Source of the DNA: Sulfobacillus acidophilus DSM 10332
GTDB lineage: Bacteria; Bacillota; Sulfobacillia; Sulfobacillales; Sulfobacillaceae
Direction: 5' to 3'
Assembly: GCA_000237975.1 (NCBI GenBank)
Contig: CP003179.1
Span: 2,108,001-2,172,000 of the forward strand
DNA: 64,000 nucleotides
The position numbers and the translations under genes are program-made. Positions 16,843 through 25,799 of this stretch are shown here, piece after piece (positions within the stretch are counted from its first letter, which is position 1; every line of letters starts with the position of its first letter). The notes beneath the pieces are model-generated. The model had not been told where the DNA came from. It was given only the letters and a program-made list of their open reading frames with translations, and searched no databases.

Positions 16843-18323
16843 AACGTCACCCCGTCTTTAAAAATGGCGATTTCCCGAAAGCCCCACTCTTCGTTTCGGG
16901 TCTTACGGCGTCCGGAGGCCACGTCAATGACCAGCCGGTAGAGTTCGTCGGCCATCGAGTCCAAGTCGTCGCCCGCAAATAGACGACCGGCGTCAAAATC
17001 AATCCATTGGGGTTTTCGCTGGGCCAATGCGGAATTGGTAGCCACCTTGACCGTAGGCACCGGCCCCCCCATCGGCGTGCCGCGGCCGGTGGTAAACAAT
17101 ACGACCTGTGCTCCAGCCCCCACTAAAGCCGTCACGGAAACCGGATCGTTGCCGGGGGCCTGCACCAAATTCAGGCCGGGGCGCCGTACCGCCTCGGCAT
17201 AGTCGAGCACATCCACCACCGGACATTGGCCCCCCTTTTGGATACAGCCGAGGGATTTTTCCTCCAATGTGGTGATCCCGCCGTCTTTGTTGCCGGGTGA
17301 GGGATTTTCATACACCGGCTGGTGATGAGACACGTAATATTGCTTAAAGTCGTCAATTAACGTAACCACTTTCTCAAAGGTCGCTTCATCGTGGGCCCGG
17401 TTCATTAACAAGGTTTCCGCCCCGAACATTTCCGGCACTTCCGTCAGTAACGCCGTACCACCCCGGGCCACGACCCGTTCGGCTACCAATCCGACCAGAG
17501 GATTGGCGGAAATCCCGGAAAATCCGTCCGATCCCCCACATTTAAGCCCCATGGTCAAGCGGCTGACCGGAATCGGCTGACGCCGAAAAGACAGGGCATA
17601 ATCCCGAAGTTCGGTTAAGAGGGTCAACCCGACGGTCCATTCGTCCTCTACTTCTTGGACGGTCAAATACTTAACCCGCCGATCCGACACCGATCCCACC
17701 ACGCAGGAAAAGTCGGCAATACGGTTACTCTCGCATCCCAAGCCCAGCACCAATACGCCCGCCGCATTCGGATGCCGCACCAAAGCCGCGAGAATCTTTT
17801 GGGTATGTGTCAAATCGTCCCCTAATTGGGAACAGCCATAGGGATGACTAAACGTGTAAAACCCGTCAACCCCGTCGACCGCCAACTCTTTCTCGGCTAA
17901 AGCGGCTAACCGTTCTGCGGTTTTGTTGACGCACCCCACCGTGTTGATAATCCAGATCTCATTGCGGGTGCCCACTTGCCCATCGTCTCGGACATAACCC
18001 CAGAACTCGTTCGGCAAATCGACCGAACCTGGATGCAATGGCGTCGATACCGGCTCATAGGTATACGAGCCGTCCGGCTTGAGCCCCGATGCCAAATTAT
18101 GGGCATGGACCCATTGACCCGGTTCGATCGCGCTTTTGGCCACCCCAATCGGATGTCCATATTTATAGACCGCTTGGCCGGGACGAATCGTCTTTAAGGC
18201 GACTTTATGACCTTCCGGTACCGCCTCTTGTACCGATATTCCCCGAACGCGTTCCCCAATGTTCAATGGCCGGAGAGCCACCCCAACATCGTCACGGGCA
18301 TTCAGCACCAACACCGGGTCCAT
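16839..18323 (-). CDS. uxaA: Altronate dehydratase (UxaA), fused form
   Basis: Start chosen at the ATG 18321-18323 with AGGGAGG six bases upstream, just after the eda stop; this gives 494 residues. The N-terminal SAF domain (DDVGVALRPLNIGE, VPEGHKVAL, HAHNL) is fused to the catalytic domain, with FWGYVRDDGQVGTRN, FSHPYGCSQLGDD, MGLKCGGSDGFSGISANP and the C-terminal Cys-rich-free region. The enzyme dehydrates altronate to 2-keto-3-deoxygluconate and usually needs iron. Being full length and fused, it contrasts with the split SuyA/SuyB pair at 8300-9746. Confidence 0.9.
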   Translation of the reverse strand: MDPVLVLNARDDVGVALRPLNIGERVRGISVQEAVPEGHKVALKTIRPGQAVYKYGHPIGVAKSAIEPGQWVHAHNLASGLKPDGSYTYEPVSTPLHPGSVDLPNEFWGYVRDDGQVGTRNEIWIINTVGCVNKTAERLAALAEKELAVDGVDGFYTFSHPYGCSQLGDDLTHTQKILAALVRHPNAAGVLVLGLGCESNRIADFSCVVGSVSDRRVKYLTVQEVEDEWTVGLTLLTELRDYALSFRRQPIPVSRLTMGLKCGGSDGFSGISANPLVGLVAERVVARGGTALLTEVPEMFGAETLLMNRAHDEATFEKVVTLIDDFKQYYVSHHQPVYENPSPGNKDGGITTLEEKSLGCIQKGGQCPVVDVLDYAEAVRRPGLNLVQAPGNDPVSVTALVGAGAQVVLFTTGRGTPMGGPVPTVKVATNSALAQRKPQWIDFDAGRLFAGDDLDSMADELYRLVIDVASGRRKTRNEEWGFREIAIFKDGVTL

Positions 18324-18324
18324 C

Positions 18325-18966
18325 CTACGCCTCCCTTCCGCCGGCGACCAGGGCAACCAGTTCTCGGGCTTTGGCCGTTATCTCGGCCCATCGGCCCGTC
18401 CGGATAGCCTCGGCGGGCAACAGGGCTCCTCCGACCCCGAAAACGTCGGCTCCCGCTTTCAGATAGTCCAGGATATTGGCGGCGTGAATGCCGCCCGTAA
18501 CCATGATGCGGGGCTCGCCGAAGGGCCCTCGAAGCTCCCGGATATACCCACTCCCGAGCGGCCCGGCGGGAAAGACTTTGACCATGACCGCTCCCGCCCG
18601 GGAGGCAGCCGCGATTTCGGACGGCGTCATGGCACCGGGAACATAAGGGATGTTCAACCGAACACTTTCCGCCCACAGTTCGGGGTCCCAGTGGGGTGAC
18701 ACGGCAAATGCAGCGCCCGCAGCGACGGCATCCCGGAGATGTTCACGCGTCATCACCGTCCCGGCTCCCACCCGGATCCCCGCATCCGGCGAACGGGTCA
18801 GTCCGTCAATGAGGTGAGCGGCCTCCGGATTGTCCATTGTCACCTCAATCAGCCGTACGCCTCCCGCCGCCAGCGCCTCGACCACCGACGAACCGGCAGA
18901 CGCCGGAATCCTCCTCAATACCGCGACAATTTTCTGTTCCTGCATCACTTCGAATACATGTGCCAT
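18325..18966 (-). CDS. eda: KDPG aldolase
   Basis: 213 residues from the ATG at 18964-18966. The ORF extends upstream but into the promoter/operator region, and the usual family N-terminus (KIVAVLRRI) follows this Met. VRLIEVTMDNPEA carries the catalytic Glu region, GAGTVMTREHL and FAVSPHWDPE are conserved, and MVKVFPAGPLG contains the Schiff-base Lys. Eda splits 2-keto-3-deoxy-6-phosphogluconate to pyruvate and glyceraldehyde-3-phosphate. It is the first gene of the hexuronate operon and lies directly behind the promoter/operator pair. Confidence 0.9.
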   Translation of the reverse strand: MAHVFEVMQEQKIVAVLRRIPASAGSSVVEALAAGGVRLIEVTMDNPEAAHLIDGLTRSPDAGIRVGAGTVMTREHLRDAVAAGAAFAVSPHWDPELWAESVRLNIPYVPGAMTPSEIAAASRAGAVMVKVFPAGPLGSGYIRELRGPFGEPRIMVTGGIHAANILDYLKAGADVFGVGGALLPAEAIRTGRWAEITAKARELVALVAGGREA

Positions 18967-18994
18967 AGGAAAGCCCCCCATCTGGGTTACCCCG

Positions 18995-19023
18995 ATTATA
19001 GTGTTAGGTTTAACACATTTCAA
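18995..19023 (-). promoter_or_regulatory. Hexuronate operon promoter with LacI operator in its spacer
   Basis: Minus-strand TTGAAA (19023-19018) and TATAAT (19000-18995) are 17 bases apart. Inside the spacer, 19001-19016 reads GTGTTAGGTTTAACAC, a perfect inverted repeat with a four-base centre. A repressor bound there would block RNA polymerase directly. Confidence 0.7.
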
Positions 19024-19082
19024 CACTATTTATCATCATCGTTACGGATTAATTGCATAGATTTACGGGGATTTTCGGGCGT

Positions 19083-19098
19083 ATGTTATACTTAACAT
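19083..19098. promoter_or_regulatory. LacI operator upstream of its own gene
   Basis: ATGTTATACTTAACAT is a perfect inverted repeat of the same design as 19001-19016 (TGTTA-N4-TAACA-type). A TATACT hexamer inside it may be the -10 of the lacI promoter, which suggests autoregulation. Confidence 0.6.
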
Positions 19099-19127
19099 TA
19101 TACGACCCTCGACGAGGAGGATCCCGA

Positions 19128-20135
19128 ATGGCCACGTTAACGGATGTCGCGCATAAAGCCGGCGTTTCCATCATGACCGTCTCCCGGGTGATCCGTGGAC
19201 AAGGTCCGGTGCGGGAGGCAACCCGCCAACGCGTATTGGAAGCCATGGCCGAACTCCAATATGTGCCGCGAGGTGTGGCAACCCCTACGCCCCGGCCGTC
19301 GTCTCTACATACGTTGGTCTTGATTGTCCCGGACATTACCAACCCTTTTTTCACCTTTTTAGCCCGCGGTATGGAAGACGTCGCCCGAAAACACGGATAC
19401 CAGGTACTTTTGGTCAATACCGACGAGAACGAAAATCGGGAGCGCGACGCACTCCGAATGTGCGTCGATTTGCATGTCGACGGCGTGCTGATTTGTCCCG
19501 TCGGCGACAGCTCGTCCGAGTGCTTGGCCTGGCTTCAGCAGCACACGCCGTTAGTGCTGGTAGACCGAAGCGTCAAAGGGATTGAGGCCGACTTGGTTAA
19601 AGGCAATGTCAAAGAGGCGTCCCATATCTTGGTATCCCATCTGATCGAGGCAGGCCACCGCCGCATCGGCATCGTGACCGGTCCGGCCCAAAACGAAGCG
19701 GGCCGCGAACGGCTTGACGGATACCTCGCCGCTCTCGAGGCCCACGGGATTCCGGCACGGCCGGAATATATTAGGGAAGCCAGTATGCTGCGAGACGGCG
19801 ACGCCAGGTACGTCGACGCCTTGTTGGATTTGCCGGAGCCGCCGACCGCATTGTTTGTCGCCAACGTCTTTCAATACGCCCACACCCGCCAACGGTTGGC
19901 CGCACGCAATCTTACGGTGCCGGACGATATCAGCATTGTGGCCTTTGGCAACACCGACGAGTTGGCCTCCGTCGACTCGCCATTGACCGCCGCCATTCAA
20001 CCGGCTTATAGCTACGGCTCCTTGGGTACCCAAATGCTCTTGGAACGGGTTGAAGGGTTATCACACCCGCCACGGCGAATGATCCTCGAGTCCCATTATG
20101 TTTTCCGCCAATCGGTAGCCCCGCCGCGGGCCTAA
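19128..20135 (+). CDS. LacI-family repressor of hexuronate genes
   Basis: The ATG at 19128-19130 has GAGGAGG just upstream, giving 335 residues. The N-terminal helix-turn-helix (LTDVAHKAGVSIMTVSRVI) and hinge are typical of LacI, followed by a periplasmic-binding-protein-like effector domain (IVPDITNPFFTFLARGMED, VLVDRSV, GHRRIGIVTGP). It is divergent from the eda-uxaA-uxaB operon, with two matching operators between the genes and two more upstream of the sugar porter at 20374. A KdgR/UxuR-like role with a hexuronate intermediate as inducer is inferred. A terminator follows. Confidence 0.88.
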   Translation: MATLTDVAHKAGVSIMTVSRVIRGQGPVREATRQRVLEAMAELQYVPRGVATPTPRPSSLHTLVLIVPDITNPFFTFLARGMEDVARKHGYQVLLVNTDENENRERDALRMCVDLHVDGVLICPVGDSSSECLAWLQQHTPLVLVDRSVKGIEADLVKGNVKEASHILVSHLIEAGHRRIGIVTGPAQNEAGRERLDGYLAALEAHGIPARPEYIREASMLRDGDARYVDALLDLPEPPTALFVANVFQYAHTRQRLAARNLTVPDDISIVAFGNTDELASVDSPLTAAIQPAYSYGSLGTQMLLERVEGLSHPPRRMILESHYVFRQSVAPPRA

Positions 20136-20165
20136 AGCTCCCCCGAAAAGGGGGCTTTTTTATTC
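20134..20165 (+). terminator. Rho-independent terminator after lacI
   Basis: AAAGCTCCCC and GGGGCTTTTTT form a GC-rich stem around CGAAAAG, followed by a run of six T. Confidence 0.85.
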
Positions 20166-20172
20166 CGGTAAA

Positions 20173-20295
20173 ATGTTAGATTTACCATTTTTGACATAAC
20201 AAAATTGCTCGCTTTATATTTGCTTTAGTCACCATATTCCTGATGTTTTGGGTTCTCTTACGGGTGACGGGATAAACGCGGGTGTTAATTTAACA
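20173..20295 (+). promoter_or_regulatory. Sugar porter promoter with two LacI-type sites
   Basis: TTGACA (20191-20196) and TATATT (20215-20220) are 18 bases apart. An operator with one mismatch, ATGTTAGATTTACCAT, lies at 20173-20188, touching the -35. Another short palindrome, TGTTAATTTAACA, is in the leader at 20283-20295. The rest of 20296-20373 is untranslated leader with an AGTGAGGTG ribosome site. Confidence 0.6.
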
Positions 20296-20373
20296 TGCCT
20301 GAACCTTGTGACGTTATGAACGGTTCCGTCTTAAGGGCTCTATCCGCAAATTCAAAGTGAGGTGCCATCGTGC

Positions 20374-20845
20374 ATGGAGACCACTATAACCGCTGAGCAT
20401 GGCCAATCCGGATTTATCTCACTGGTGGTAATTATCGCCTCCCTCGGCGGGTTGTTGTTCGGGTATGACACGGGCGTCATCGCCGGCGCCAACGAATTTT
20501 TAAAAGCGTTATTTCACTTGACTCCGGCCCAAACCGGATTAGTCGCCAGCAGTGTCGACTTGGGGGCAATGATCGGGGTATTGGTTGCCGGGTTTTTAGG
20601 CGACCGGGTCGGGCGTAAAAACGCGCTGTTCACCGCGGGCATCACGTTCATGTTGAGTGGCGTCGTCTCGGCGTTAGCCCCGAACGTCCCCACATTAATT
20701 GTCGGTCGCCTCATTGGCGGTATCGGGATTGGCTTAGCCTCGTTACTGTCCCCGCTCTATATTGCCGAAATCGCCCCGCCACGGATTCGGGGGCGGCTGA
20801 TCGGTTCCAACCAATTAGCCATCGTGACCGGCATTTTTATCAGAC
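20374..20845 (+). pseudogene. MFS sugar porter, truncated by an insertion element
   Basis: The ATG at 20374-20376 follows AGTGAGGTG. The first 155 residues are a clear sugar-porter family member: GGLLFGYDTGVIAGA in helix 1, GDRVGRKNALF in the loop after helix 2, and IAEIAPPRIRGRLIGSNQL with the family PESPR-type region. The reading breaks off at VTGIFI, where IS605-type sequence begins, and no continuation of the porter was found after the element at 22110. The remaining four helices are enough only for a fragment, so it is non-functional. It was probably the galacturonate importer of the regulon. Confidence 0.85.
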
Positions 20846-20901
20846 GCGCCGTAAAACCCCGCCGTTTAGGGCGGGGATATGAGGCGCTGACTCCGTAGGG
20901 G

Positions 20902-21313
20902 TCAATTCGGGGTCTCCTGTTGCGCGATGTATTGTCTGATGATCGATAGGGGCGCCCCGCCAGCGGAACCGGCAAAATAGCTCGGGGACCAGTGGCTGGC
21001 CCCACAGTGCCCGCTCGATGGTTGGATCGTGCTTCTTGTGGATCAAGCGGGACGAGATCCTCTTCAGGCTATTCCCGTCGGGAAATCGCCACTTTAGGGG
21101 GGAGGTGACCCGCAAATGCCCATGATCCCGCTCCCCGTCGAATTCCTCCCAGGTTGCTTCGAAGTCTTGACACACGGTAGACAAGATCGTCCGCAAGTCC
21201 TCCAAGATTTCCGGCGTGAAGACTAACCGCCGAGATTTCGCCACCAAGACCACGTGCACGTGTAGGGTAAAAACACCATGGCGGCCAGTTCGGTAGTCGC
21301 TTGAATTGGCCAT
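20902..21313 (-). pseudogene. tnpA: IS200/IS605 TnpA (Y1 transposase), broken
   Basis: The N-terminal frame reads GRHGVFTLHVHVVLVAKSRR and GERDHGHLRV, covering the HxH metal motif region of the single-strand transposase. The middle holds a short out-of-frame patch (the expected PPKVAIS is in another frame). Near 21000 the frame changes again: the true C-terminus SPSYFAGSAGGAPLSIIRQY, with the catalytic Tyr, reads to a stop at 20902-20904. At least three indels make it non-functional. Confidence 0.8.
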
Positions 21314-21344
21314 AGACCCAGCATATAATTGACATCACGGTTCG

Positions 21345-22085
21345 TCAAAAAAGGGGCGGTGCTCTACGCAAGAGACGACGGTCTTTCCCTTTCCCCGACA
21401 GAATGGGATGGGCCAAAGCCTCCAATGCCCGACGGGCTGCGGGAGACTTGTGAACCCGCCTGGTGAAGATCCATCGCTTTTGCCGTCGGCGGCATTGGTG
21501 CTGGCCGACGGAATCTCAACTGAAGGCGCATTTCAAACGACGCTTCCCGTTGCACTCGCAAACCGTCCAAGCCCTCATCGAAAAGTAAAAGTTCTGCGCC
21601 ACGATTGCCGGGGTGCGCACCAAACGCAAGAACGGCGATCAGCAGGCCCGGTATCCCTGGCGATTCCGCCGGTACTTTAACCCCATTTTTAAGGGGCAAG
21701 CCCTGAAAATAGAACAACAGCATCTACTCTTGCCCCTCGGCCGCGGACGCTCACCGATTCGGGCGCGTCTTCCGGACGGCTGCCGACCGGGACGATCGTT
21801 CCGGAATTGGGATATGGCGAGATCTATCTGACGGTCTCAGCACCCGCGAAGACCCTGTGCCCCGGGGATCCGGTAAAGCCGGGGGCCTCGATATTGGCAG
21901 CATTCAGTTGGGCATGGTCTCGGACGGTCAAGAAGCCTTGGCCCTCTGCGGCCGGAGTCTCCGATCAGTCAAACAGGGGCGGGCGAAAGCTGTGGCGCAG
22001 CTCCAGAAAAAACGGAGCCGCACGAAACCCGGGTCGCGGCGGCGAAAACGCCAGGTGACTGGGAGGTTACCGATGCCTACCAGAA
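21345..22085 (+). pseudogene. tnpB: TnpB (IS605 OrfB) remnant
   Basis: Pieces in different frames match TnpB: KRKNGDQQARYPWRFRRYF then GQALKIEQQHLLLPLGRGR, and after a stop, GLDIGSIQLGMVSDGQEALA with the first RuvC Asp, and SVKQGRAKAV...KKRSRTKPGSRRRK. The zinc-finger and last RuvC motifs are absent. With the 3' end missing, the overlapping guide RNA (omega RNA) region is also lost. Confidence 0.75.
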
Positions 22086-22138
22086 TGACAACGCCCGGGG
22101 GTTTTTAGGTCGACCAGACTTTTTCCGTTGTTTAAATG

Positions 22139-22202
22139 AAGTTTATCCAAACTTAATTTTTTAATTAATCTTTTTTTAAGACAGAGGATATTTTCAATAT
22201 CC
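22139..22202. promoter_or_regulatory. Candidate ROK operators upstream of the ABC/GH31 operon
   Basis: Two perfect inverted repeats precede the ROK gene: AAGTTT ATCC AAACTT at 22139-22154 and GGATATT TTC AATATCC at 22186-22202. The AT-rich stretch between them could hold a promoter, but no clear -35/-10 pair was found. XylR-type ROK proteins bind repeats of similar composition. Confidence 0.45.
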
Positions 22203-22251
22203 GTCGAAATCGCTTCATTGTACACCGCAACAAAGAAAGAAGGAGTCGGTT

Positions 22252-23427
22252 GTGCAATTTTCGCGCGTGTTGTCAAGCCAGGAAATTATCGGGCTAATCA
22301 CGTACACCCTGCGTAATTACCCCAACTTGTCCCGCGCGGAATTGGCCACCATGTTGCCGGTCACCCCTGCCACTTTAACGCATCATGTACGGGAACTCAT
22401 TGACGGGGGGTGGGTTGAGGAACAATCCGCACGACGGAATAACACCGGAGGCCGTCCGCGGATGGGCTTAACCCTTCGAAACGAGGCGGCCTATGCGATC
22501 GCGATGACCGTTAGCCCCGATCTCTTGACCGGCGCTATCGTCGATTTTGGCGGTCACATTATCGCCAAAATGCGGTTGGAACATCCCATGGGCCAAATCC
22601 CCTCATCCTTGCAAGTCATTCAACGCATGACCGATGTATTGCTTGAGCGCTACCCGCATCAGTCCGGACGGTTTGCCGGCTACGGCATCGCCATTCCCGG
22701 AATCTGGGATCCCGAAAGCGAAACTGTGGTGTTCTCTCCGAATCTGCAAGAGTGGGCTGGCATGAAACTCCGAGAATTGATCCGCAGGAGCACCGACACG
22801 GAGCCGACACTAGTAGAAAACGATGCGGATGCGGCGGCTTGGGGGGAACTATGGTTCGGAGCCGGCCGCGATGTTCAGGACATGATGTATGTGTTATGCG
22901 ACACTGGCATCGGGGCAGGGATTATCATTCAGCGGCAACTCATTCGGGGCCAGAATAATTCCATCGGCGAGATCGGCCATATTTTCGTGGACTCTTCCGA
23001 TTCGGAATTCCTGTGTGGATGCGGTCAATATGGGTGCCTTGAAGCCCTGGGGTCATTGACCGCCCTCCAACGGTATCATGCCGGCGGCATGACACTATCG
23101 TCCAGTTTGGGCCGTGTTTCTCGCTATCTGTCCATTGGCCTGGGCGGACTGATTAACGTGTTATCTCCCCAAGTCGTGGTTTTAGGCGGACGCATGCTCG
23201 CGATGTATCCGGATTTGTGGCCGGCCATTGTCCGGGATACCCGAAGCCGATTATTAAACCACTTAACCCATAAAACTCAGCTCATTCTGTCCCCGTTGGA
23301 AGATAACGCCCCCCTGCTCGGATTGGCGGGGTTGTTGTTCGAACAGGAGCTGGCCCGCTCCCAAGGTCAGGCTATCCACACCGTATCACCTTCTCAATGG
23401 CTGACTCGTCACGATCCATCACCTTAA
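22252..23427 (+). CDS. ROK-family transcriptional repressor
   Basis: 391 residues starting at a GTG with GAAGGAGT upstream. An N-terminal winged helix (LSRAELATMLPVTPATLTHHVRELI) is followed by a sugar-kinase-like ROK domain with VENDADAAAWGE and the zinc motif CGCGQYGCLEA near residue 260. The ATPase-type glycine region GIGAGIII is present. It heads the operon encoding a sugar ABC transporter and a GH31 glycosidase, so it likely senses the imported sugar. Two inverted repeats upstream are candidate autoregulatory sites. Confidence 0.87.
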   Translation: MQFSRVLSSQEIIGLITYTLRNYPNLSRAELATMLPVTPATLTHHVRELIDGGWVEEQSARRNNTGGRPRMGLTLRNEAAYAIAMTVSPDLLTGAIVDFGGHIIAKMRLEHPMGQIPSSLQVIQRMTDVLLERYPHQSGRFAGYGIAIPGIWDPESETVVFSPNLQEWAGMKLRELIRRSTDTEPTLVENDADAAAWGELWFGAGRDVQDMMYVLCDTGIGAGIIIQRQLIRGQNNSIGEIGHIFVDSSDSEFLCGCGQYGCLEALGSLTALQRYHAGGMTLSSSLGRVSRYLSIGLGGLINVLSPQVVVLGGRMLAMYPDLWPAIVRDTRSRLLNHLTHKTQLILSPLEDNAPLLGLAGLLFEQELARSQGQAIHTVSPSQWLTRHDPSP

Positions 23428-23507
23428 CCGGACGGATCAAACTCTTTATCGGATGCCCGCCAATATATCAGAATTTTCTCTTTTATGATGAAAGGAGTGT
23501 GTCCTCC

Positions 23508-24815
23508 GTGAACAACATTCTTGTCCGCTCGGCCGCCGGGCTGGCGGCACTGACCACGTTATCACTGGCCGGTTGCGGCCAAACGAGCACCCCGACCCCC
23601 AGTTCAGCGGGGTCTTCAGAACCAGTGACTATCACCTGGTATGCGAGTCCGATTGCCGGAGTGGGTATTCGAAGCGACATGATACGTTTATTTGAAAAAT
23701 CCTACCCGAATATCCGGGTCAAATTGATCACCGCCCCGACTAACACCGATACCAACCGGGCGGCTCTAACCACGCAAATTTCCAGCGGTTCGGCTACACC
23801 GGATGTGTTTATGGGCGATGTCGTCTGGCCGGCCCAATTCGCCAGTGCCAACCTTGCCTTGGACCTGTCCAAATATTTGCCGTCCAGCTTTTGGAGCCGG
23901 TTTGCTCCCGGTCTGGTTCAAGGCGCCAGCTACCGGGGCCAAGTCTATGGCGCTCCGTTTTTCATGGATGCCGGGTTCCTTTATTACCGTAAAGACTTGC
24001 TGGCCGAAGCACATCTTCCCGTCCCCCACACCTGGGCACAATTAATCCAGGACTCCCAAACTCTGCAAAGAGACGGATTGGTGCGTTATGGGTTTGTCTG
24101 GGAAGGCAATGCCTACGAAGGCCTGACTTGTGACTGGATGGAATATATGACGGATGCGGGAGGAAAAATTCTTAACGCTGCAGGTACTCGCTCCGAAATC
24201 AATTCCCCCGCTTCCTTAAAGGCCTTGACGCTCATGCGTTCGTTTATTACCTCCGGCGTATCCCCGGCCGCGGTGACAACTTTTGAGGAACCCCAAGCGA
24301 TGGCAGTCTTTGACGCCGGTCAGGCAGCCTTTTTGCGGAATTGGGACTACGCCTGGTCCAACTCGAATGACCCAACCGATTCCAAAGTCGTCGGTAAAGT
24401 CGGCGTTGCCCCCCTGCCGACGTTTTCGGCCGGTCAATATCCCGGATATTCAAACATCGGCGGATGGGATATCTACATTAACCCCCATAGCCAGCATATC
24501 CCCCAGGATCTGACTTTCATAAAATGGATTACCGGAACCCAGGCTCAAACCGTTCTAGCGACCAAATTCTCCGAAATCCCAACCAACTATGCAGTGCAAA
24601 AAAATCCTGCGGTGCGCCAGATCAATCCCGTCTTGGCGGCAGTTAGTCAAGTACGACTGATCGCCCGGCCGGCAGGCACCCCCGCGTACCCCAAAGTCAG
24701 TCAGGCGATCTACTCTAATATCAACGCCGCGCTAAACGGGTCCGTCAGTCCTCAAACGGCCCTCCAACAGGCCCAAGCCCAAATTAACCAGGCTATTTCC
24801 CAAAATTCGTTATAA
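23508..24815 (+). CDS. Sugar ABC transporter substrate-binding lipoprotein
   Basis: Start at the GTG 23508-23510 with AAAGGAG ten bases upstream; 435 residues. A signal peptide ends in LSLAGC, with the lipid-carrying Cys at residue 23. The mature part is a family 1 extracellular solute-binding protein: SGSATPDVFMGDVVWPAQFA, GAPFFMDAGFLYYRKDLLAEA and NWDYAWSNSND resemble maltose/oligosaccharide receptors. It precedes two MalF/MalG-type permeases and a GH31 enzyme, so an alpha-linked oligosaccharide is likely. No ATPase gene is in the operon; a shared MsmX-type ATPase would be needed. Confidence 0.88.
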   Translation: MNNILVRSAAGLAALTTLSLAGCGQTSTPTPSSAGSSEPVTITWYASPIAGVGIRSDMIRLFEKSYPNIRVKLITAPTNTDTNRAALTTQISSGSATPDVFMGDVVWPAQFASANLALDLSKYLPSSFWSRFAPGLVQGASYRGQVYGAPFFMDAGFLYYRKDLLAEAHLPVPHTWAQLIQDSQTLQRDGLVRYGFVWEGNAYEGLTCDWMEYMTDAGGKILNAAGTRSEINSPASLKALTLMRSFITSGVSPAAVTTFEEPQAMAVFDAGQAAFLRNWDYAWSNSNDPTDSKVVGKVGVAPLPTFSAGQYPGYSNIGGWDIYINPHSQHIPQDLTFIKWITGTQAQTVLATKFSEIPTNYAVQKNPAVRQINPVLAAVSQVRLIARPAGTPAYPKVSQAIYSNINAALNGSVSPQTALQQAQAQINQAISQNSL

Positions 24816-24823
24816 CGGATATC

Positions 24824-24843
24824 GGGGAGGGGTCTCCCTCCCC
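24824..24843 (+). terminator. Hairpin between receptor and permease genes
   Basis: GGGGAGGG (24824-24831) pairs perfectly with CCCTCCCC (24836-24843). Stems in this position commonly raise receptor levels over permease levels by protecting the upstream transcript or by partial termination. Confidence 0.6.
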
Positions 24844-24869
24844 CACTTTACCCAGAGGAGATACCGGGC

Positions 24870-25799
24870 ATGAAAATACTGATGCCGCATTCTCGTCGCC
24901 GACGTCTTGCCGCTCGATATCTGGTGTACCAGGGGTGGGCGTTCGCATTGCCGGGGTTGTTGATAATTATCGCTATCACAATCTTCCCGATTCTCTACTC
25001 GATCTATATCAGCTTTAACCACGTCGCGTTGACGACCAACGGCTTTCAACTGTTTTGGGTGGGGTTGCATAACTACCGCATTGTACTGTCTAATAGCCTC
25101 TTCCGCTATTCCTTGGTATTTACGGTGATCTACACGATTGTCACGGTAATGGTGGAATTGGTTCTGGGGATGGGAGTCGCGCTGGTGTTAAACGCGATCA
25201 CCACCGGGAGAGGTTTTATGTTGGCACTGTTGTTGTTACCCTGGTCGTTGATTACCGTCATCTCGGCCGAAGTGTGGAGTTACATCTATAACGGGGTTTA
25301 TGGAGTGCTGAACGCCTTATTAATAGGGATCGGGTTGCTTCACCATCCGGTGACCTGGCTCGGTACGCCTGTATTGGCCATCGCCTCCATGATGGTAGCC
25401 GATATTTGGAAAACTACGCCTTTTGTCGCCATCATTTTGCTGGCCGGATTGCAGATGATTCCTGACGAACTCTATGAGGCGGCATCGATAGACGGGGCAT
25501 CGCCCGGATATATTTTCTGGAAGATCACCGTCCCTTTGTTGCGCCCGACTATTGCCTTATCGGTGTTGTTCCGTGTGCTTCAAGCGTTCGGCGTCTTTGA
25601 CTTGCCGTTCGTTTTGACCGGAGGCGGCCCCGGTCATGCGACCGAGTCGTTGGCCATGCTCGGTTACCAGGTGATGTTTCAAGATTTGAATATGGGGCGC
25701 GGCGCCGCCATCGCCGCCAGCACCACTCTGATTGTCCTTCTGGCCAGTCTGTTTGTGCTTCGTGTGTTCCGGGCCCAAGTCGAGGAGGAAGCGTCATGA
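24870..25799 (+). CDS. Sugar ABC transporter permease, MalF type
   Basis: 309 residues with six membrane helices. The EAA loop that contacts the ATPase reads YEAASIDGASPGYIFWKITVPLLRP near residue 205. The N-terminus is basic and cytoplasmic. The stop overlaps the start of the next permease (ATGA-type overlap at 25796-25799), so the two are translated together and would form the transport channel. The neighbouring receptor and GH31 gene suggest an oligosaccharide. Confidence 0.9.
   Translation: MKILMPHSRRRRLAARYLVYQGWAFALPGLLIIIAITIFPILYSIYISFNHVALTTNGFQLFWVGLHNYRIVLSNSLFRYSLVFTVIYTIVTVMVELVLGMGVALVLNAITTGRGFMLALLLLPWSLITVISAEVWSYIYNGVYGVLNALLIGIGLLHHPVTWLGTPVLAIASMMVADIWKTTPFVAIILLAGLQMIPDELYEAASIDGASPGYIFWKITVPLLRPTIALSVLFRVLQAFGVFDLPFVLTGGGPGHATESLAMLGYQVMFQDLNMGRGAAIAASTTLIVLLASLFVLRVFRAQVEEEAS

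Larger units (their letters stand above)
20846..22110. mobile_element. Decayed IS605-type element
   Basis: Divergent remnants of tnpA (minus) and tnpB (plus) follow the porter fragment. At the left end, 20857-20876 reads CCCCGCC GTTTA G GGCGGGG, a subterminal hairpin as used by IS200/IS605 transposases. The right end is not recognisable and tnpB lacks its C-terminal part, so the element is truncated along with the rest of the porter gene. Confidence 0.75.
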
